A DNA stretch of 52,066 bases from Sphingopyxis sp. (GTDB taxonomy: Bacteria > Pseudomonadota > Alphaproteobacteria > Sphingomonadales > Sphingomonadaceae), in the NCBI GenBank assembly GCA_015657575.1, contig JACDQN010000185.1, positions 1 through 52,066 on the forward strand. Reading direction: 5' to 3'. Of this stretch, positions 1 through 9,050 are shown piece after piece (position 1 is the first letter of the stretch; the number at the start of each line of letters is the position of its first letter). The notes under the pieces are model-generated. The model was given only the letters and a program-made list of their open reading frames with translations. It was not told the origin of the DNA and made no database searches. A program made the position numbers and the translations under genes.

Positions 1-44
1 CCGCCCAACCTCCCATAGGATACTATGTTCGGGAGGTTGGGCGG
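1..44. repeat. Perfect 14-bp inverted repeat
   Basis: Bases 1-14 (CCGCCCAACCTCCC) are the exact reverse complement of 31-44, with a 16-base loop that itself contains a short CATAG/CTATG pairing. It lies downstream of the minus-strand sigma-54 activator gene. It may act as an mRNA 3' end structure or terminator, but no T-tract follows on either strand. The window edge hides whatever lies beyond it. Confidence 0.5.
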
Positions 45-86
45 GGGAGCGGGCCGGTGCCGCAAAACCGAATTTCCCGCTGGGGT

Positions 87-120
87 GCCCGACCGCCCAG
101 GTGGGGACGGGCGGTCGGGC
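87..120 (-). terminator. GC-rich hairpin after the sigma-54 activator gene (possible terminator)
   Basis: A perfect 12-bp inverted repeat (87-98 with 109-120) with a 10-base loop lies about 65 bases past the stop of the minus-strand activator gene. The downstream side lacks a clean U-tract, so a classical rho-independent terminator is only a possibility. The two hairpins at 1-44 and 87-120 together suggest the 3' end of the flagellar operon. Confidence 0.4.
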
Positions 121-184
121 GAGTCAGGAGGCGGACCAGAGCCCCCCTTATTCCAGCGGGTGCTGAAACTCCTTGATGCGGCCG

Positions 185-1252
185 TCAGGCGGCCTGCTGA
201 TGGACGCCATATTTGCGCATCTTCTCGATCAGCGTCGTACGCTTGAGCGTCAAAAGGCGCGCGGCTTCCGAAATAATGCCGTCGGCGAGGTCGAGCGCGA
301 CGTGGATCTGCTCGAGTTCGATCGTCTCGATCTCGCGCTTCAGGTCAATCGGGCGGCCCGGGGCCGGGGTCGACTTGGCGAAGGGCGTGGCCGAAACGAC
401 GGGTTCTTCCGCGCTGGCCGGCGCCGCGATCGGGCTGCTGGGGACAGCCCGCCGCGACGCCAGCGCTGCGGTGGGGTTCAAAAGCATGGCGACATCGGCG
501 ACACCGATCGCCTCGCCACCATGAAGAACGCTGGCGCGTTCCACGAAATTGCGAAGCTCGCGGACGTTGCCCGGCCAGCTGTGCTGCATCAGCAGCGCCA
601 TCGCGGCATCGTCGTAACGGCATTTGGCGTCGGCGGGCATCTGGCGCTGGAAATGGCGGATCAGTGCCGGGATATCCTCGGCGCGGCTTGCAAGGCTCGG
701 CACCTGAAGCACGACGACGCCCAGACGAAAGAACAGGTCTTCGCGGAACTTGCCGTCGGCGATCGCGCCGTCGAGATCTTGGTGGGTCGCCGAAATGACG
801 CGGACATCGACCTTCTTCACCTCGCTGCTGCCGACGCGGACGATCGTCCGCTCTTCGAGCACGCGGAGCAGCTTGACCTGCATGTCGAAGCGCATGTCGC
901 CAATTTCGTCGAGGAAGAGCGTGCCACCCTCGCTCGCTTCAAAATGGCCGATGCGCCGGGCATGGGCGCCGGTGAAGCTGCCCTTTTCATGGCCGAAGAG
1001 TTCGGATTCGATCAGGTCGGCGGGAATGGCGCCGCAGTTGATTGCGGAAAAGGCCTTGGCTGACCGGACGCCTTCATCGTGGATGGCACGGGCCACGAGT
1101 TCCTTGCCCGACCCCGACGGGCCGCACAGCATCACCGACGCATTCGAGCGCGCTACACGGCGGATCATGTCGCGCAGTCGCGCGGCCGCCGGGCTGCCCC
1201 CGATGATCAGCGCCTCGATCGACGCCTGCCCCTTGTCGTTCCCCACAGTCAT
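185..1252 (-). CDS. Sigma-54-dependent flagellar transcriptional activator, FlbD/FleQ-like, without receiver domain
   Basis: AAA+ enhancer-binding protein of about 355 residues. Walker A GPSGSGKE lies near residue 45; the sigma-54 contact loop reads GSFTGA; Walker B is GGTLFLDEIGD; a Fis-type helix-turn-helix fills the last 45 residues. The N-terminus is only about 20 residues before the AAA+ core, so the response-regulator receiver found in Caulobacter FlbD is absent. I chose the ATG at 1252 because GGAG sits 6 bases upstream; an in-frame ATG at 1276 would add 8 residues. It is the last gene of the minus-strand flagellar cluster, and three sigma-54 promoters in this window are its likely targets. 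Loss of the receiver implies control by another partner or by abundance (inference). Confidence 0.88.
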   Translation of the reverse strand: MTVGNDKGQASIEALIIGGSPAAARLRDMIRRVARSNASVMLCGPSGSGKELVARAIHDEGVRSAKAFSAINCGAIPADLIESELFGHEKGSFTGAHARRIGHFEASEGGTLFLDEIGDMRFDMQVKLLRVLEERTIVRVGSSEVKKVDVRVISATHQDLDGAIADGKFREDLFFRLGVVVLQVPSLASRAEDIPALIRHFQRQMPADAKCRYDDAAMALLMQHSWPGNVRELRNFVERASVLHGGEAIGVADVAMLLNPTAALASRRAVPSSPIAAPASAEEPVVSATPFAKSTPAPGRPIDLKREIETIELEQIHVALDLADGIISEAARLLTLKRTTLIEKMRKYGVHQQAA

Positions 1253-1430
1253 CTTCTTCTCCACCGCGCCCCCCAATCGGCGCCTCGATGAATCCGGAAA
1301 TTGACGAAACTGGTAAACAAAAGCTTATCGGCTGTTAGTTAACCCCTTCAAAACAAAGGATTATTGCCAATGTGGCAGCATTCGGCGCGCAGATACGTTG
1401 TTAACCCTCATCAATACTGCCAGATTGGCA

Positions 1431-2291
1431 CTAATTGTCGGAGAGCCGCCAGCCCAGCGTGATCGAGATGCGCCGATTGCGCGGATCGAATCGGTCGGAC
1501 AGGATATAGGGCTCGCGATCGGCCACCCCCTCGATGCGCGCGAAGCGATTCCGGTCGATGCCGCGAAACTCGAAATAGTGACGCGTGACCTCGGCGCGGT
1601 CGACCGACAGCCGCCAGTTGTTGGTCCCCGATTTCGCCGACCAGGGCGCCGCATCGGTATGGCCGCGGATCATCAGCTGGTTCGACACCTCGGCGATCGG
1701 TTTCGCCACCTCGCCGAACAGCCGGGCGCCCGCCGGCGTCAGCTGGCTGGTGCCCATCACGAACATCGAGAAATCGGCGTCATCGATGATGTCGATGCGC
1801 AGCCCCTCGGCGGTCTCGGAAAAACGCAGATTCTTGGCGAGGCGCTTCAACTCGCCCTTGCTCTGCACGCGTTCGCGCATCGCCTGCGCGAGCAACTGGA
1901 ATCTTTTCGATTGCGCATCGCGTTCGCGCCCCGACGCCTCGCGCGGGCCGCCGGTCGCATCGCGCGGGATCGTCATCGAACGCGTCCCCGTCTGCGCCGC
2001 ACCGTGCGGGTAGCGGTCGGCGGCGACGAGCGAGTCGCCGCCGAACAGGCCCGTCGAGCCGGCGGTGTCGGTCTTTGACTGGACGATCGTCGGCGCGAAA
2101 TAGTCGGCAAGCGCCTTACGCTGCTTCTCCGTGGTCGCACCGAGCAGCCACATCAGCAGGAAGAAAGCCATCATCGCGGTGACGAAGTCGGCGTAGGCAA
2201 CCTTCCACGCACCGCCGTGATGGCCGCCATGCGCTTCCTGGATCACCTTCTTGACGATGATCGGGCGCTGCATGTTCGGACGCGCGGACAT
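1431..2291 (-). CDS. motB: Flagellar stator protein MotB
   Basis: 286 residues. One N-terminal membrane helix follows a short cytoplasmic head and carries the essential proton-binding Asp in the motif YADFVTAMMAFFLLMWLL (about residues 31-48). The C-terminal half is an OmpA-like peptidoglycan-binding domain with the pattern GHTDAAPW and NRRISITL. The gene starts on the last base of the motA stop (TGATG), so the two are translationally coupled. About 180 bases separate it from the downstream activator gene. Length and motifs are normal for MotB. Confidence 0.95.
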   Translation of the reverse strand: MSARPNMQRPIIVKKVIQEAHGGHHGGAWKVAYADFVTAMMAFFLLMWLLGATTEKQRKALADYFAPTIVQSKTDTAGSTGLFGGDSLVAADRYPHGAAQTGTRSMTIPRDATGGPREASGRERDAQSKRFQLLAQAMRERVQSKGELKRLAKNLRFSETAEGLRIDIIDDADFSMFVMGTSQLTPAGARLFGEVAKPIAEVSNQLMIRGHTDAAPWSAKSGTNNWRLSVDRAEVTRHYFEFRGIDRNRFARIEGVADREPYILSDRFDPRNRRISITLGWRLSDN

Positions 2292-3154
2292 CAGCGGCCC
2301 CGCATTCCGTCAAAGACTTCGGCAAAGCTCGGTTGGTTGGCGTGATCGACGCCCGAACGCGCCGCCTCGATGACCAGCGGCTGCGGGTGGCCGTGGAGCG
2401 AGGCGATAATCAGCTGCTTCACCGTATGATAGATGGCGGCATCGCTCTCGATCACGGTGCGCGCCCGCGTCGCGAAGGGACCGACAAGGCCATAAGCGAG
2501 CAACACCCCAAGGAAGGTGCCGACGAGCGCCGAGCCGATCATGCCGCCGAGAATCTCGGGCGGCTTATCGATCGAGCCCATCGTCTTCACCACCCCGAGC
2601 ACCGCGGCGACGATACCGAGCGCGGGCAGTGCGTCGGCGAGGCTCTGCAGCCCGTCGGCAGGTTTGATCGCATGGTGGTGGTGGCTCTTGATCGCATTGT
2701 CCATCACCTCTTCGACCGCGTGCGGGTCGAGCGTGCCCGACGACACCACGACGAGGCGCAGCGTATCGCAGATGAGGTGGACGAGCGTGTCGTCCTTGAG
2801 CAGCTTCGGATATTGCTGGAAGATCGTCGAGTTGGCGGGATCCTCGATATGCGGTTCGACCGCGACCGGCCCTTCGGTCCGCATCATCTTCATCAGCGAC
2901 GAGACGAGCAGGATGCAATCGAGATAATCGGCCTTGTTATAAGTCGGCCCCTTGAACACCTTCGCGAGCCCGCCGCCCAGCGCCTTCAGTTCCTTGCCCG
3001 AATTGCCGATGATCAGCGAGCCGACCGCGGCGCCGCCGATGATCAGCATTTCGTGCGGCAACGCATGCATGACCGGGCCAAGATTGCCCCCGGTCAGCGC
3101 AAAGCCCCCGAAAACCAGCAGCAGCAGGACAACGATGCCGATTACGGGAAACAT
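2291..3154 (-). CDS. motA: Flagellar stator protein MotA
   Basis: 287 residues, the usual MotA length. Two N-terminal membrane helices (about 1-22 and 33-52) and two further helices in the C-terminal half, around ALPALGIVAAVLGVVKTMGS and GSALVGTFLGVLLAYGLVG, match MotA; the charged cytoplasmic loop that contacts FliG lies between them. With MotB it forms the ion-conducting stator. The gene lies 89 bases after flgL on the same strand and overlaps motB by one base. The extra His run (SHHHHA) in the cytoplasmic loop is seen in many alphaproteobacterial MotA proteins as far as I recall. Confidence 0.95.
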   Translation of the reverse strand: MFPVIGIVVLLLLVFGGFALTGGNLGPVMHALPHEMLIIGGAAVGSLIIGNSGKELKALGGGLAKVFKGPTYNKADYLDCILLVSSLMKMMRTEGPVAVEPHIEDPANSTIFQQYPKLLKDDTLVHLICDTLRLVVVSSGTLDPHAVEEVMDNAIKSHHHHAIKPADGLQSLADALPALGIVAAVLGVVKTMGSIDKPPEILGGMIGSALVGTFLGVLLAYGLVGPFATRARTVIESDAAIYHTVKQLIIASLHGHPQPLVIEAARSGVDHANQPSFAEVFDGMRGR

Positions 3155-3243
3155 GCAGGGTCAACTCCATTCGGGCGCGTGGGCCCGCGAATTCCGGGAC
3201 GTCTTGATGATTAACGGCAGGCGGCGCGCAAGATTGAGCGCGA

Positions 3244-4074
3244 TCACATCAAAATATCGAACAAAGTCCGCTGATTGATCTTCGCAAAGGCCGCCTGCGC
3301 CGCCGTCAGCGTCAGGTCCTGCGCGTTGAGCTGCGCGATCGCGACGTCGAGGTCGGTATCCTCGACCACCGAGCGTTCGTCCTTGAGCGTGATCCCGCGG
3401 GCCGCCAGACCATCGCCGATGCGATCGAGCCGGCCGCCGGCGAGACCCAGCTTGGCATGTTCGTCGGCGACGTGACCGATCGCCGTCGACAGCGCGTCGA
3501 GCGAGGTGCCGATGGCCGCCTTATTGCCCGCAGCGACAGCGGTCGCCGCATCGCGAATACCCGTCGACAGGCTGTTCCCGCCGATGACGAAAATGTCCGC
3601 GGCCAACTGGACTGGCGCAAAGCTGACGTCGGAATCGAAGCGCATCACGCGCGCGGTTCCGGTCGCGAACACCGGTTCGCCATTGGAGTCGCGCGTCGCG
3701 GCGAGCGCGTCGAGCTCGTCGGCGATCGCGCCGAGTTCGGCCGCCATGGTCGCGCGGTCGGCAGGGTTCACGGTGTCGCTCGATGCAGCCAGTGTGAGAT
3801 CGCGCGCGCGCGTCATCAGGCTGGTTACCGACTTCATCACGCCGTCGGCCTGCGACACGAGCGCAGTCGCCGAATTGATGTTCGCCGACCAGGCGGTCAT
3901 GCTCGCCTGCGTCGTGCCGATCGTCGCGATGCGTCGCGCCGCGACGGGATCGTCCGACATGCGCAGCAGCTTCTTGCCACCCGAAATCTGGATCTGCGTC
4001 CGCTCGAGCTGTTCGGCGAGCTTCTGCTGGCGCGCGATTTCGCGCGTCATGCGATTACCAACGGCATTGATCAT
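3244..4074 (-). CDS. flgL: Flagellar hook-filament junction protein FlgL
   Basis: 276 residues. The flagellin-like N-terminal D0/D1 coiled-coil opens with NRMTREIARQQKLAEQLERT and the motif GGKKLLRMSDDPVAARR, which is diagnostic for FlgL. The C-terminal helix (AQDLTLTAAQAAFAKINQ, then TLFDIL) packs against it. FlgL is exported by the flagellar type III apparatus and joins hook to filament together with FlgK. It starts 13 bases past the flgK stop. About 90 bases then lead to motA. Confidence 0.93.
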   Translation of the reverse strand: MINAVGNRMTREIARQQKLAEQLERTQIQISGGKKLLRMSDDPVAARRIATIGTTQASMTAWSANINSATALVSQADGVMKSVTSLMTRARDLTLAASSDTVNPADRATMAAELGAIADELDALAATRDSNGEPVFATGTARVMRFDSDVSFAPVQLAADIFVIGGNSLSTGIRDAATAVAAGNKAAIGTSLDALSTAIGHVADEHAKLGLAGGRLDRIGDGLAARGITLKDERSVVEDTDLDVAIAQLNAQDLTLTAAQAAFAKINQRTLFDILM

Positions 4075-4087
4075 GATCCTGACCTTC

Positions 4088-5412
4088 CTAGATCGAGCTC
4101 AAGAGCGTCTGCATCGTCTCGCGCGCGACCTGGATCGTGCGCGCCGCGGCCTGATAGGCCTGCTGGAAGCGCAGCAGTTCGGCCGCTTCCTTGTCGAGAT
4201 CGACTTCGCTGACGGAATCGCGCGCGGCGGCCGATGCGTCGGCGCGCGTCGCGGCGGCCGCATCCTGCGCACGCGCCGACGCCACGGTCTGTGCCTGCGA
4301 GGCGAGATGGCCCGACCAGCGCGCCTCGGGGTCGTTCGACCCGCGCATCGCGCCGAAAGCGAGCATATTGCCGTTGCTGCCCGACGCATTGGCGGCAGCG
4401 ACCTGATCGGGGGTCAATGCCGTCGCGGTCAGCGTTGCGGCGCTGGTACCCGTAAAGAGCGGCTGCCCCGGATTGCCATTGGCGTCGGCGCGGCCTGGTG
4501 CGCGGCGTTGAGCTGGCTCGCGAACTGTGTCGCCATCGTGTCGAGCGCGGCGCGCTGATCGGCGACATGGCCCGCGCCCTCGGCAAGGCCCGCAAGCGAA
4601 CCCGTCGAGATGGCGAGCGGCGAACCGCCGACGCTGTACGACAGGCGGCCGTCGGGTGCGGCGGTAACCGCAATCGGCGTCACCACGCCGCCGCCGACGA
4701 GCAGGTCGCCCGATCCTGACGCGCGCAGCGTAACCGCACCATTATTGTCGAACGTCGCGCTGACGCCCGCCTGCGACGACAATTTGTCGAGCAGCCGGTC
4801 GCGTTCGTCGAGCAGGCTCGCCTCGTTGGTCGATCCCGGACGCGCCTTGCGCAAACCGATGTTGATCTGTTCGAGCGCATTGAGGTTAGCGTTGAACTGC
4901 TCGACCTCGCTGGACGCCGCGCCCTCAATACCCTCGCCCATCTTGTCAAGCTGGTTCGCCGCGGTGCGGAAACCCGATGCGATCTCGTCGGCCGATTGCA
5001 GGAACTGCGCGCGCAGCGTCCGGTTCGACGGGTCGGATGTCAGCTGGTCGGCGGTGGTATAGAGTTTGGTGAGCCCGGTCTTGATCCCGTTGGTCTCGTC
5101 GCTGAGCGCGCCTTCGACCTTGTCGAGCCAGCCGAGTTTGGTCGCCGAACGTTCGGCATCGCCCGACGTCAGGCGCGAATCCTCTATCAGCCAAGCGTCG
5201 ACCGAACGGTCGATACCGCGGATATCGACCCCGCCGGGGTTGACGTTGCCGCGGTAGAATACCGAATTGCCGCCACCGACGGCCTCCATCATGTCGAGCC
5301 GGCGCCGGGCATATCCGGGCGTCTGCGCGTTGGCGATATTGTCGCCGATCGTGGAGAGCGCCCGCGAATAGGCCTTGAGGCCGCTGTAACCGATTCCGAG
5401 CAAATCGCTCAC
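4088..5412 (-). CDS. flgK: Flagellar hook-associated protein FlgK, frame broken by a 1-base deletion near 4495
   Basis: About 441 residues once repaired. The N-terminal part (5412 to about 4495) has the flagellar rod/hook motif ALSTIGDNIANAQTPGYARR. The frame then slips: conserved FlgK sequence resumes as NGNPGQPLFTGTSAATLTAT and continues to the C-terminal helix RFQQAYQAAARTIQVARETM. The slip lies in minus-strand GGCCGCGCC; one added base restores the expected sequence. The start is GTG, overlapping the flgJ stop (GTGA). FlgK is the first hook-filament junction protein. I think it is an intact gene with an assembly error, since both halves are conserved, but a true frameshift mutation is possible. 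Confidence 0.9.
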
Positions 5413-5714
5413 TGGACGCCTCCGCCCAGGCGGCCGACAGTCCCGCGCAGCTGGCGCTCGACCAGGTCGGCGATGCCGAACTGGCGCATCGACGCCATCG
5501 CGTCGGCGGTGCGCGCGTCGGCCATCTCGCGGAAATTGTCGGTCGCGCTCGATCCCAGGATGTCGTCGCCGAGTTTCGCCTGGCGCATCGACGCCATCAG
5601 CTGGCGCAGGATAACCGCCTCGAACGCTTCGGCCGCCTTGCGCAGTCCGCCGTCGCCGCCACCCGCGGCGGAAGGAGCCGGCGTCGCGCCGATCGAAGAA
5701 ATGGGGCTCGTCAT
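5409..5714 (-). CDS. flgJ: Short FlgJ rod-binding protein without muramidase domain
   Basis: 101 residues, corresponding only to the N-terminal rod-binding domain (core: AAEAFEAVILRQLMASMRQA). Enterobacterial FlgJ is about 310 residues and carries a C-terminal muramidase, missing here. The plus-strand lytic transglycosylase gene at 12617 probably supplies the peptidoglycan-cutting function. The ATG overlaps the flgI stop (ATGA) and the stop overlaps the flgK GTG, so it is tightly coupled in the operon. Short FlgJ proteins are common in alphaproteobacteria. Confidence 0.88.
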   Translation of the reverse strand: MTSPISSIGATPAPSAAGGGDGGLRKAAEAFEAVILRQLMASMRQAKLGDDILGSSATDNFREMADARTADAMASMRQFGIADLVERQLRGTVGRLGGGVQ

Positions 5715-6823
5715 ATGATCACCAGTTCCGCAGTGAGCGCGCCGGCCTGGCTCAGCGCCTCGAGGATAGCGACGAGGTCGCCGGGAGGAACGCCCATGCG
5801 GTTGATCGCATCGACGAGTTCGGAGAGCGACGCGGTGGACTTCACCAGCATCACTGGACGATATTCCTGGTCGACGGCGATATCGCTCGACTGTTCGACC
5901 GCGGTTTCGCCGCGACTGAAGGGGGCGGGCTGAACAACGGTCGGCGACTCCTTGATCGAGACGGTCAGCTTGCCCTGCGTCACCGCCGCGGTACCGACGC
6001 GGACCGCGCCGTTGATAACGACCGTTCCGGTGCGCGCATTCACAATGACTTTTGCCGGCGGTTCGGCGCGCTGAACCGCGAGATTCTCGATCTGGGACAT
6101 CTGGCGCATCCGCTGGTCGCCGCTGCCGCCCGAACGGATGGCGATGCTGGCGCCGTCGAGCATCGTCGCGGTGCCGGGACCGAGCGCCCCGTTGATCACG
6201 TCGGCGACACGCTTCGCATTGGTCGCATCGAACTGGTGGAGGTTGAAGGTCAACTGGTCGCCCATGGCAAAGCCGGTATCGACCGCGCGCTCGACCGTCG
6301 CGCCGCCGGCGATGCGGCCGCTCGACGGCACATTGACCGTCAGCTTCGATCCGTCGGCGGCATCGACGCCGAGGCCGCCGATGACGAGATTGCCCTGCAC
6401 CATCGCGTAAATCTGTCCGTCGGCACCATAGAGCGGCGCGAGCACGAGCGTTCCGCCGCGCAGGCTCTTCGCCTTGCCGATCGCCGAGACGGTGACGTCG
6501 AGGCGCTGGCCGGGTTTGGCGAAGGGCGGCAGTTCGGCGGTGATCATCACCGCGGCCGCATTCTTCAGCGCCGGATTCACCCCGGGCGGCAGCGTCAAAC
6601 CAAAGCGCGACACCGCGCCCTTCATGCCCAGCGTCGAATAATCGAGGCTGTCGTCGCCGGTGCCTGCAAGACCGACTACAATGCCGTAACCGGTCAGCTG
6701 GTTGGCGCGCAGGCCCTGGAACTGGCCCATATCCTTGATGCGCTCGGCGTGCGCAGGCGCCGCGAACGCGAGGCTCGCGAGCAGGAGCGCAAGAAGGGTG
6801 AAGAGGGTCGGACGCTGGGTCAC
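5711..6823 (-). CDS. flgI: Flagellar P-ring protein FlgI
   Basis: 370 residues, normal for FlgI. A Sec signal peptide (LFTLLALLLASLAFAAPAHA) is followed by the family signature RIKDMGQFQGLRANQLTGYG. The protein is periplasmic and forms the ring around the rod in the peptidoglycan layer, with FlgA as its chaperone. The start is GTG, preceded by AGAGGA at 7 bases. It lies 14 bases after flgH and overlaps flgJ by 4 bases. Confidence 0.95.
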   Translation of the reverse strand: MTQRPTLFTLLALLLASLAFAAPAHAERIKDMGQFQGLRANQLTGYGIVVGLAGTGDDSLDYSTLGMKGAVSRFGLTLPPGVNPALKNAAAVMITAELPPFAKPGQRLDVTVSAIGKAKSLRGGTLVLAPLYGADGQIYAMVQGNLVIGGLGVDAADGSKLTVNVPSSGRIAGGATVERAVDTGFAMGDQLTFNLHQFDATNAKRVADVINGALGPGTATMLDGASIAIRSGGSGDQRMRQMSQIENLAVQRAEPPAKVIVNARTGTVVINGAVRVGTAAVTQGKLTVSIKESPTVVQPAPFSRGETAVEQSSDIAVDQEYRPVMLVKSTASLSELVDAINRMGVPPGDLVAILEALSQAGALTAELVII

Positions 6824-6837
6824 TGCAAATTCCTCTG

Positions 6838-7496
6838 TTAGAACGGGCTGATGATCGAGAAGAAGCGCTGCAGCCAGCCTTGCTTGCTGGCGCGCGCGAT
6901 CTCGCCCTTGCCGACGTAGCGGATGTTCGCATTGGCGACCCGGGTCGACAGGATGCGGTTATCGGGACTGATGTCGATCGCGCGGACGATGCCGGAGATC
7001 TGGACGCGTTCGTCGCCGCGGTTGAGCGTGAGCAATTTCTCGCCCTTCACCAGCATCGTGCCGTTCGGATAGACGGCGGCGACTGTTACGCTGACCTCAC
7101 CCGACAGCGCGTTCGACTGCGAGGCGTCGCCCTTGCCCTTAAACTGCTGACCGCCCCCCATCGCGATGTCGCTGGGGTTGAACAACGAGAGCGGGCCGGT
7201 CGACGGCGGCGTCAGGCCGATGTTGCCGTCGCGCTGTGTGCCCGCGGCATTACTTTTCGTGGCCGCGGTGCGCTCGACGAGCTGGATCGTGATGATATCG
7301 CCGACCTGCCCGGCGCGGCCGCCCGAGGTGAGCGGCACATAGCCGCCCTGGAAGATCGAGCCATTGCCGGCGGCGGTGCCGGCGGCGCGGGCATCGAGAC
7401 TGCAAAGGCGTCGGGCGCGACCTTGTCCTTCGCGAAGGCCGGAGCCGCCGCGAGCGCAAGACCGATCAAGACCAGCTTAGAGAGTCTGCGCGGCAT
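6838..7496 (-). CDS. flgH: Flagellar L-ring protein FlgH, frame broken by a 1-base deletion near 7370
   Basis: About 219 residues when repaired. The N-terminal segment (MPRRLSKLVLIGLALAAAPA) is a signal peptide in one frame. From the GCC/CCG run at about 7370 the frame shifts, and the mature FlgH sequence continues with GNGSIFQGGYVPLTSG, RAGQVGDIITIQLVE and NILSTRVANANIRYVG-like segments. One missing base in a CCGCCGCCGG stretch explains the break. FlgH forms the outer-membrane L ring. Its signal peptide lacks an evident lipobox Cys, unlike the E. coli lipoprotein. The start overlaps the 3' end of flgG by 20 bases. Confidence 0.88.
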
Positions 7497-8264
7497 TTTT
7501 CATCATCTCGTCGGTGGCCGAGATCATCTTGGAATTGACCTCATAAGCGCGCTGTGTCTCGATCATGTCGACGAGTTCCTCGACGACATTGACGTTCGAT
7601 CCCTCGAGCATGCCGCCGCGAAGCGAGCCGCGGCCTTCCTCGCCCGCACCGCCGACCTGCGGCGCGCCCGAGGCCTGCGTCTCGACGAGCAGATTGCCGC
7701 CGATCGCCTGCAGCCCCGCGGGTTGGCGAAACGCGCGATTTCGATGCGGCCGAGTTCGGTGACGCCTTCCTGTCCCGGCACGCTGGCCGAAACGGTGCCG
7801 TCGAGCCCGATGGTGACCGCGGTCGCATCCTCGGGAATCTGGATCTGCGGCTGGATCGGCTTGCCGTCCGAGGTCACGATCGTGCCGTCGGGCGACCGGC
7901 CGAAGTTGCCGGCGCGCGTATAGCCGAGGCGCCCGTCGGGCATCTGGACCTGGAAGAAGCCGGCGCCGTCGATCGCGACGTCGAGGCTGTTGCCCGTTGT
8001 CGCGAACGTCCCCTGCGTGTCGATCCGCGCGGTGCCGTTCAGCGACACGCCGGTGCCGAGGTTGAGCCCGGTCGCATAGCGGTTCTCCGCCGTCGAAGGC
8101 GCGCCCGGCGCGGTCATCATCTGATAGCTCAGCGTCTCGAAGCTCGCGCGGTCGCGCTTGAAGCCGGTCGTGTTGACGTTGGCGAGGTTGTTCGCGATCA
8201 CCTGCATCCGGAAGCCTTGGGCATCCAGACCGGTTCGTGCGACGTGAAGGGCTCCGAAGCTCAT
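7477..8264 (-). CDS. flgG: Flagellar distal rod protein FlgG, frame broken by a 1-base deletion near 7724
   Basis: The repaired product is 262 residues, the textbook FlgG length. The N-terminus has the rod motif MQVIANNLANVNTTGFKRDR, and the body matches FlgG (GNSLDVAIDGAGFFQVQMPD, GYTRAGNFGRSPDG). At AACCCGCGGGG the frame slips. In the next frame the conserved C-terminus follows (NPAGLQAIGGNLLVET, then VEELVDMIETQRAYEVNSKM). FlgG builds the distal rod. Because everything after the slip is conserved, sequencing error is more likely than decay. Confidence 0.92.
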
Positions 8265-8274
8265 TTCTATCTCC

Positions 8275-9018
8275 TTATCGCGGCAGCTGCATCAAGCTGG
8301 CGGTCGCGCTGTCCATTTCGCGCGCGTCGTCGATCATCTTCAATTGCGTGTCCCAGCTCCGGCTCGCCTCAATCATCTCGACGAGTGCGGTGGTCGCCGA
8401 GACATTCGATCCTTCGATCGACCGGGTGGTCAGCCGCGCCTCGGGGTCGTCGGGCAGAATGCCGTCACCCTTGACGCGGAACAGGCCGTCGAGGCCCTTC
8501 ACCACGTCCGATCCGGCCGTGGTCGCGAGCCGCAGCCGGTCGACCTCCTGCGGATTTTCGGGATCGCCGCCCGCGGGGACGATCCACACCCGGCCGTCGG
8601 TATCGATGCGGATCGAATCCGCCGCCGGGATGGTGACCGGGCCCTGGCCGCCCTGCACGGGATGGCCGTCGCCGGTGGTCAAAAGACCGCTTGCCGAAAT
8701 CTGAAGGTCGCCGCGGCGGGTATAGGCTTCCTCGCCGTTCGGCGCCTGCACGACCAGCATCGCATCGCCCTGCACCGCGACGTCGAGATCGCGGCCGGTC
8801 GAGGTCACGGTGCCGGCGCGCATATCAGCGCCATGCACTTCCTCCGACGCCATGGCGCGCGCGTCGAGCCCGCTGCCGTTCAGCCACAGCGCCTGAGCCT
8901 CGGCCATGTCGGCGCGGAAGCCCGGCGTCTGCGCGTTCGCCAGATTGTTGGCGATCGCCGTCTGCCGGGACATGCTGCCCCGCATCGCGGTGAGGCTGGT
9001 ATAGATAAGGCGGTCCAT
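8275..9018 (-). CDS. flgF: Flagellar proximal rod protein FlgF
   Basis: 247 residues. The N-terminus AIANNLANAQTPGFRADMAE and the C-terminus SNVSATTALVEMIEASRSWD are the two conserved ends of the rod/hook family; the middle fits FlgF (GRDLDVAVQGDAMLVVQAPN). It is exported by the flagellar type III system and assembles in the rod. It lies between flgE and flgG on the same strand, 10 bases before flgG. Confidence 0.93.
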   Translation of the reverse strand: MDRLIYTSLTAMRGSMSRQTAIANNLANAQTPGFRADMAEAQALWLNGSGLDARAMASEEVHGADMRAGTVTSTGRDLDVAVQGDAMLVVQAPNGEEAYTRRGDLQISASGLLTTGDGHPVQGGQGPVTIPAADSIRIDTDGRVWIVPAGGDPENPQEVDRLRLATTAGSDVVKGLDGLFRVKGDGILPDDPEARLTTRSIEGSNVSATTALVEMIEASRSWDTQLKMIDDAREMDSATASLMQLPR

Positions 9019-9050
9019 GTGGGATCTCCCGGCAGCGGCTCAGTCGCGCA

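Noticed and set aside
1365-1435. TGGCA elements that might be sigma-54 promoters upstream of the activator gene
   Set aside because: The downstream GC element is missing or out of register at each candidate.
4429-5412. Truncated FlgK ending at 4429 as a natural short protein
   Set aside because: The missing C-terminal helix, needed for FlgK function, is present intact in the next frame.
5409-6932. Long minus-strand frame covering flgI and flgJ
   Set aside because: Only its last 101 codons are FlgJ; the rest is an out-of-frame, Arg-rich reading of flgI.
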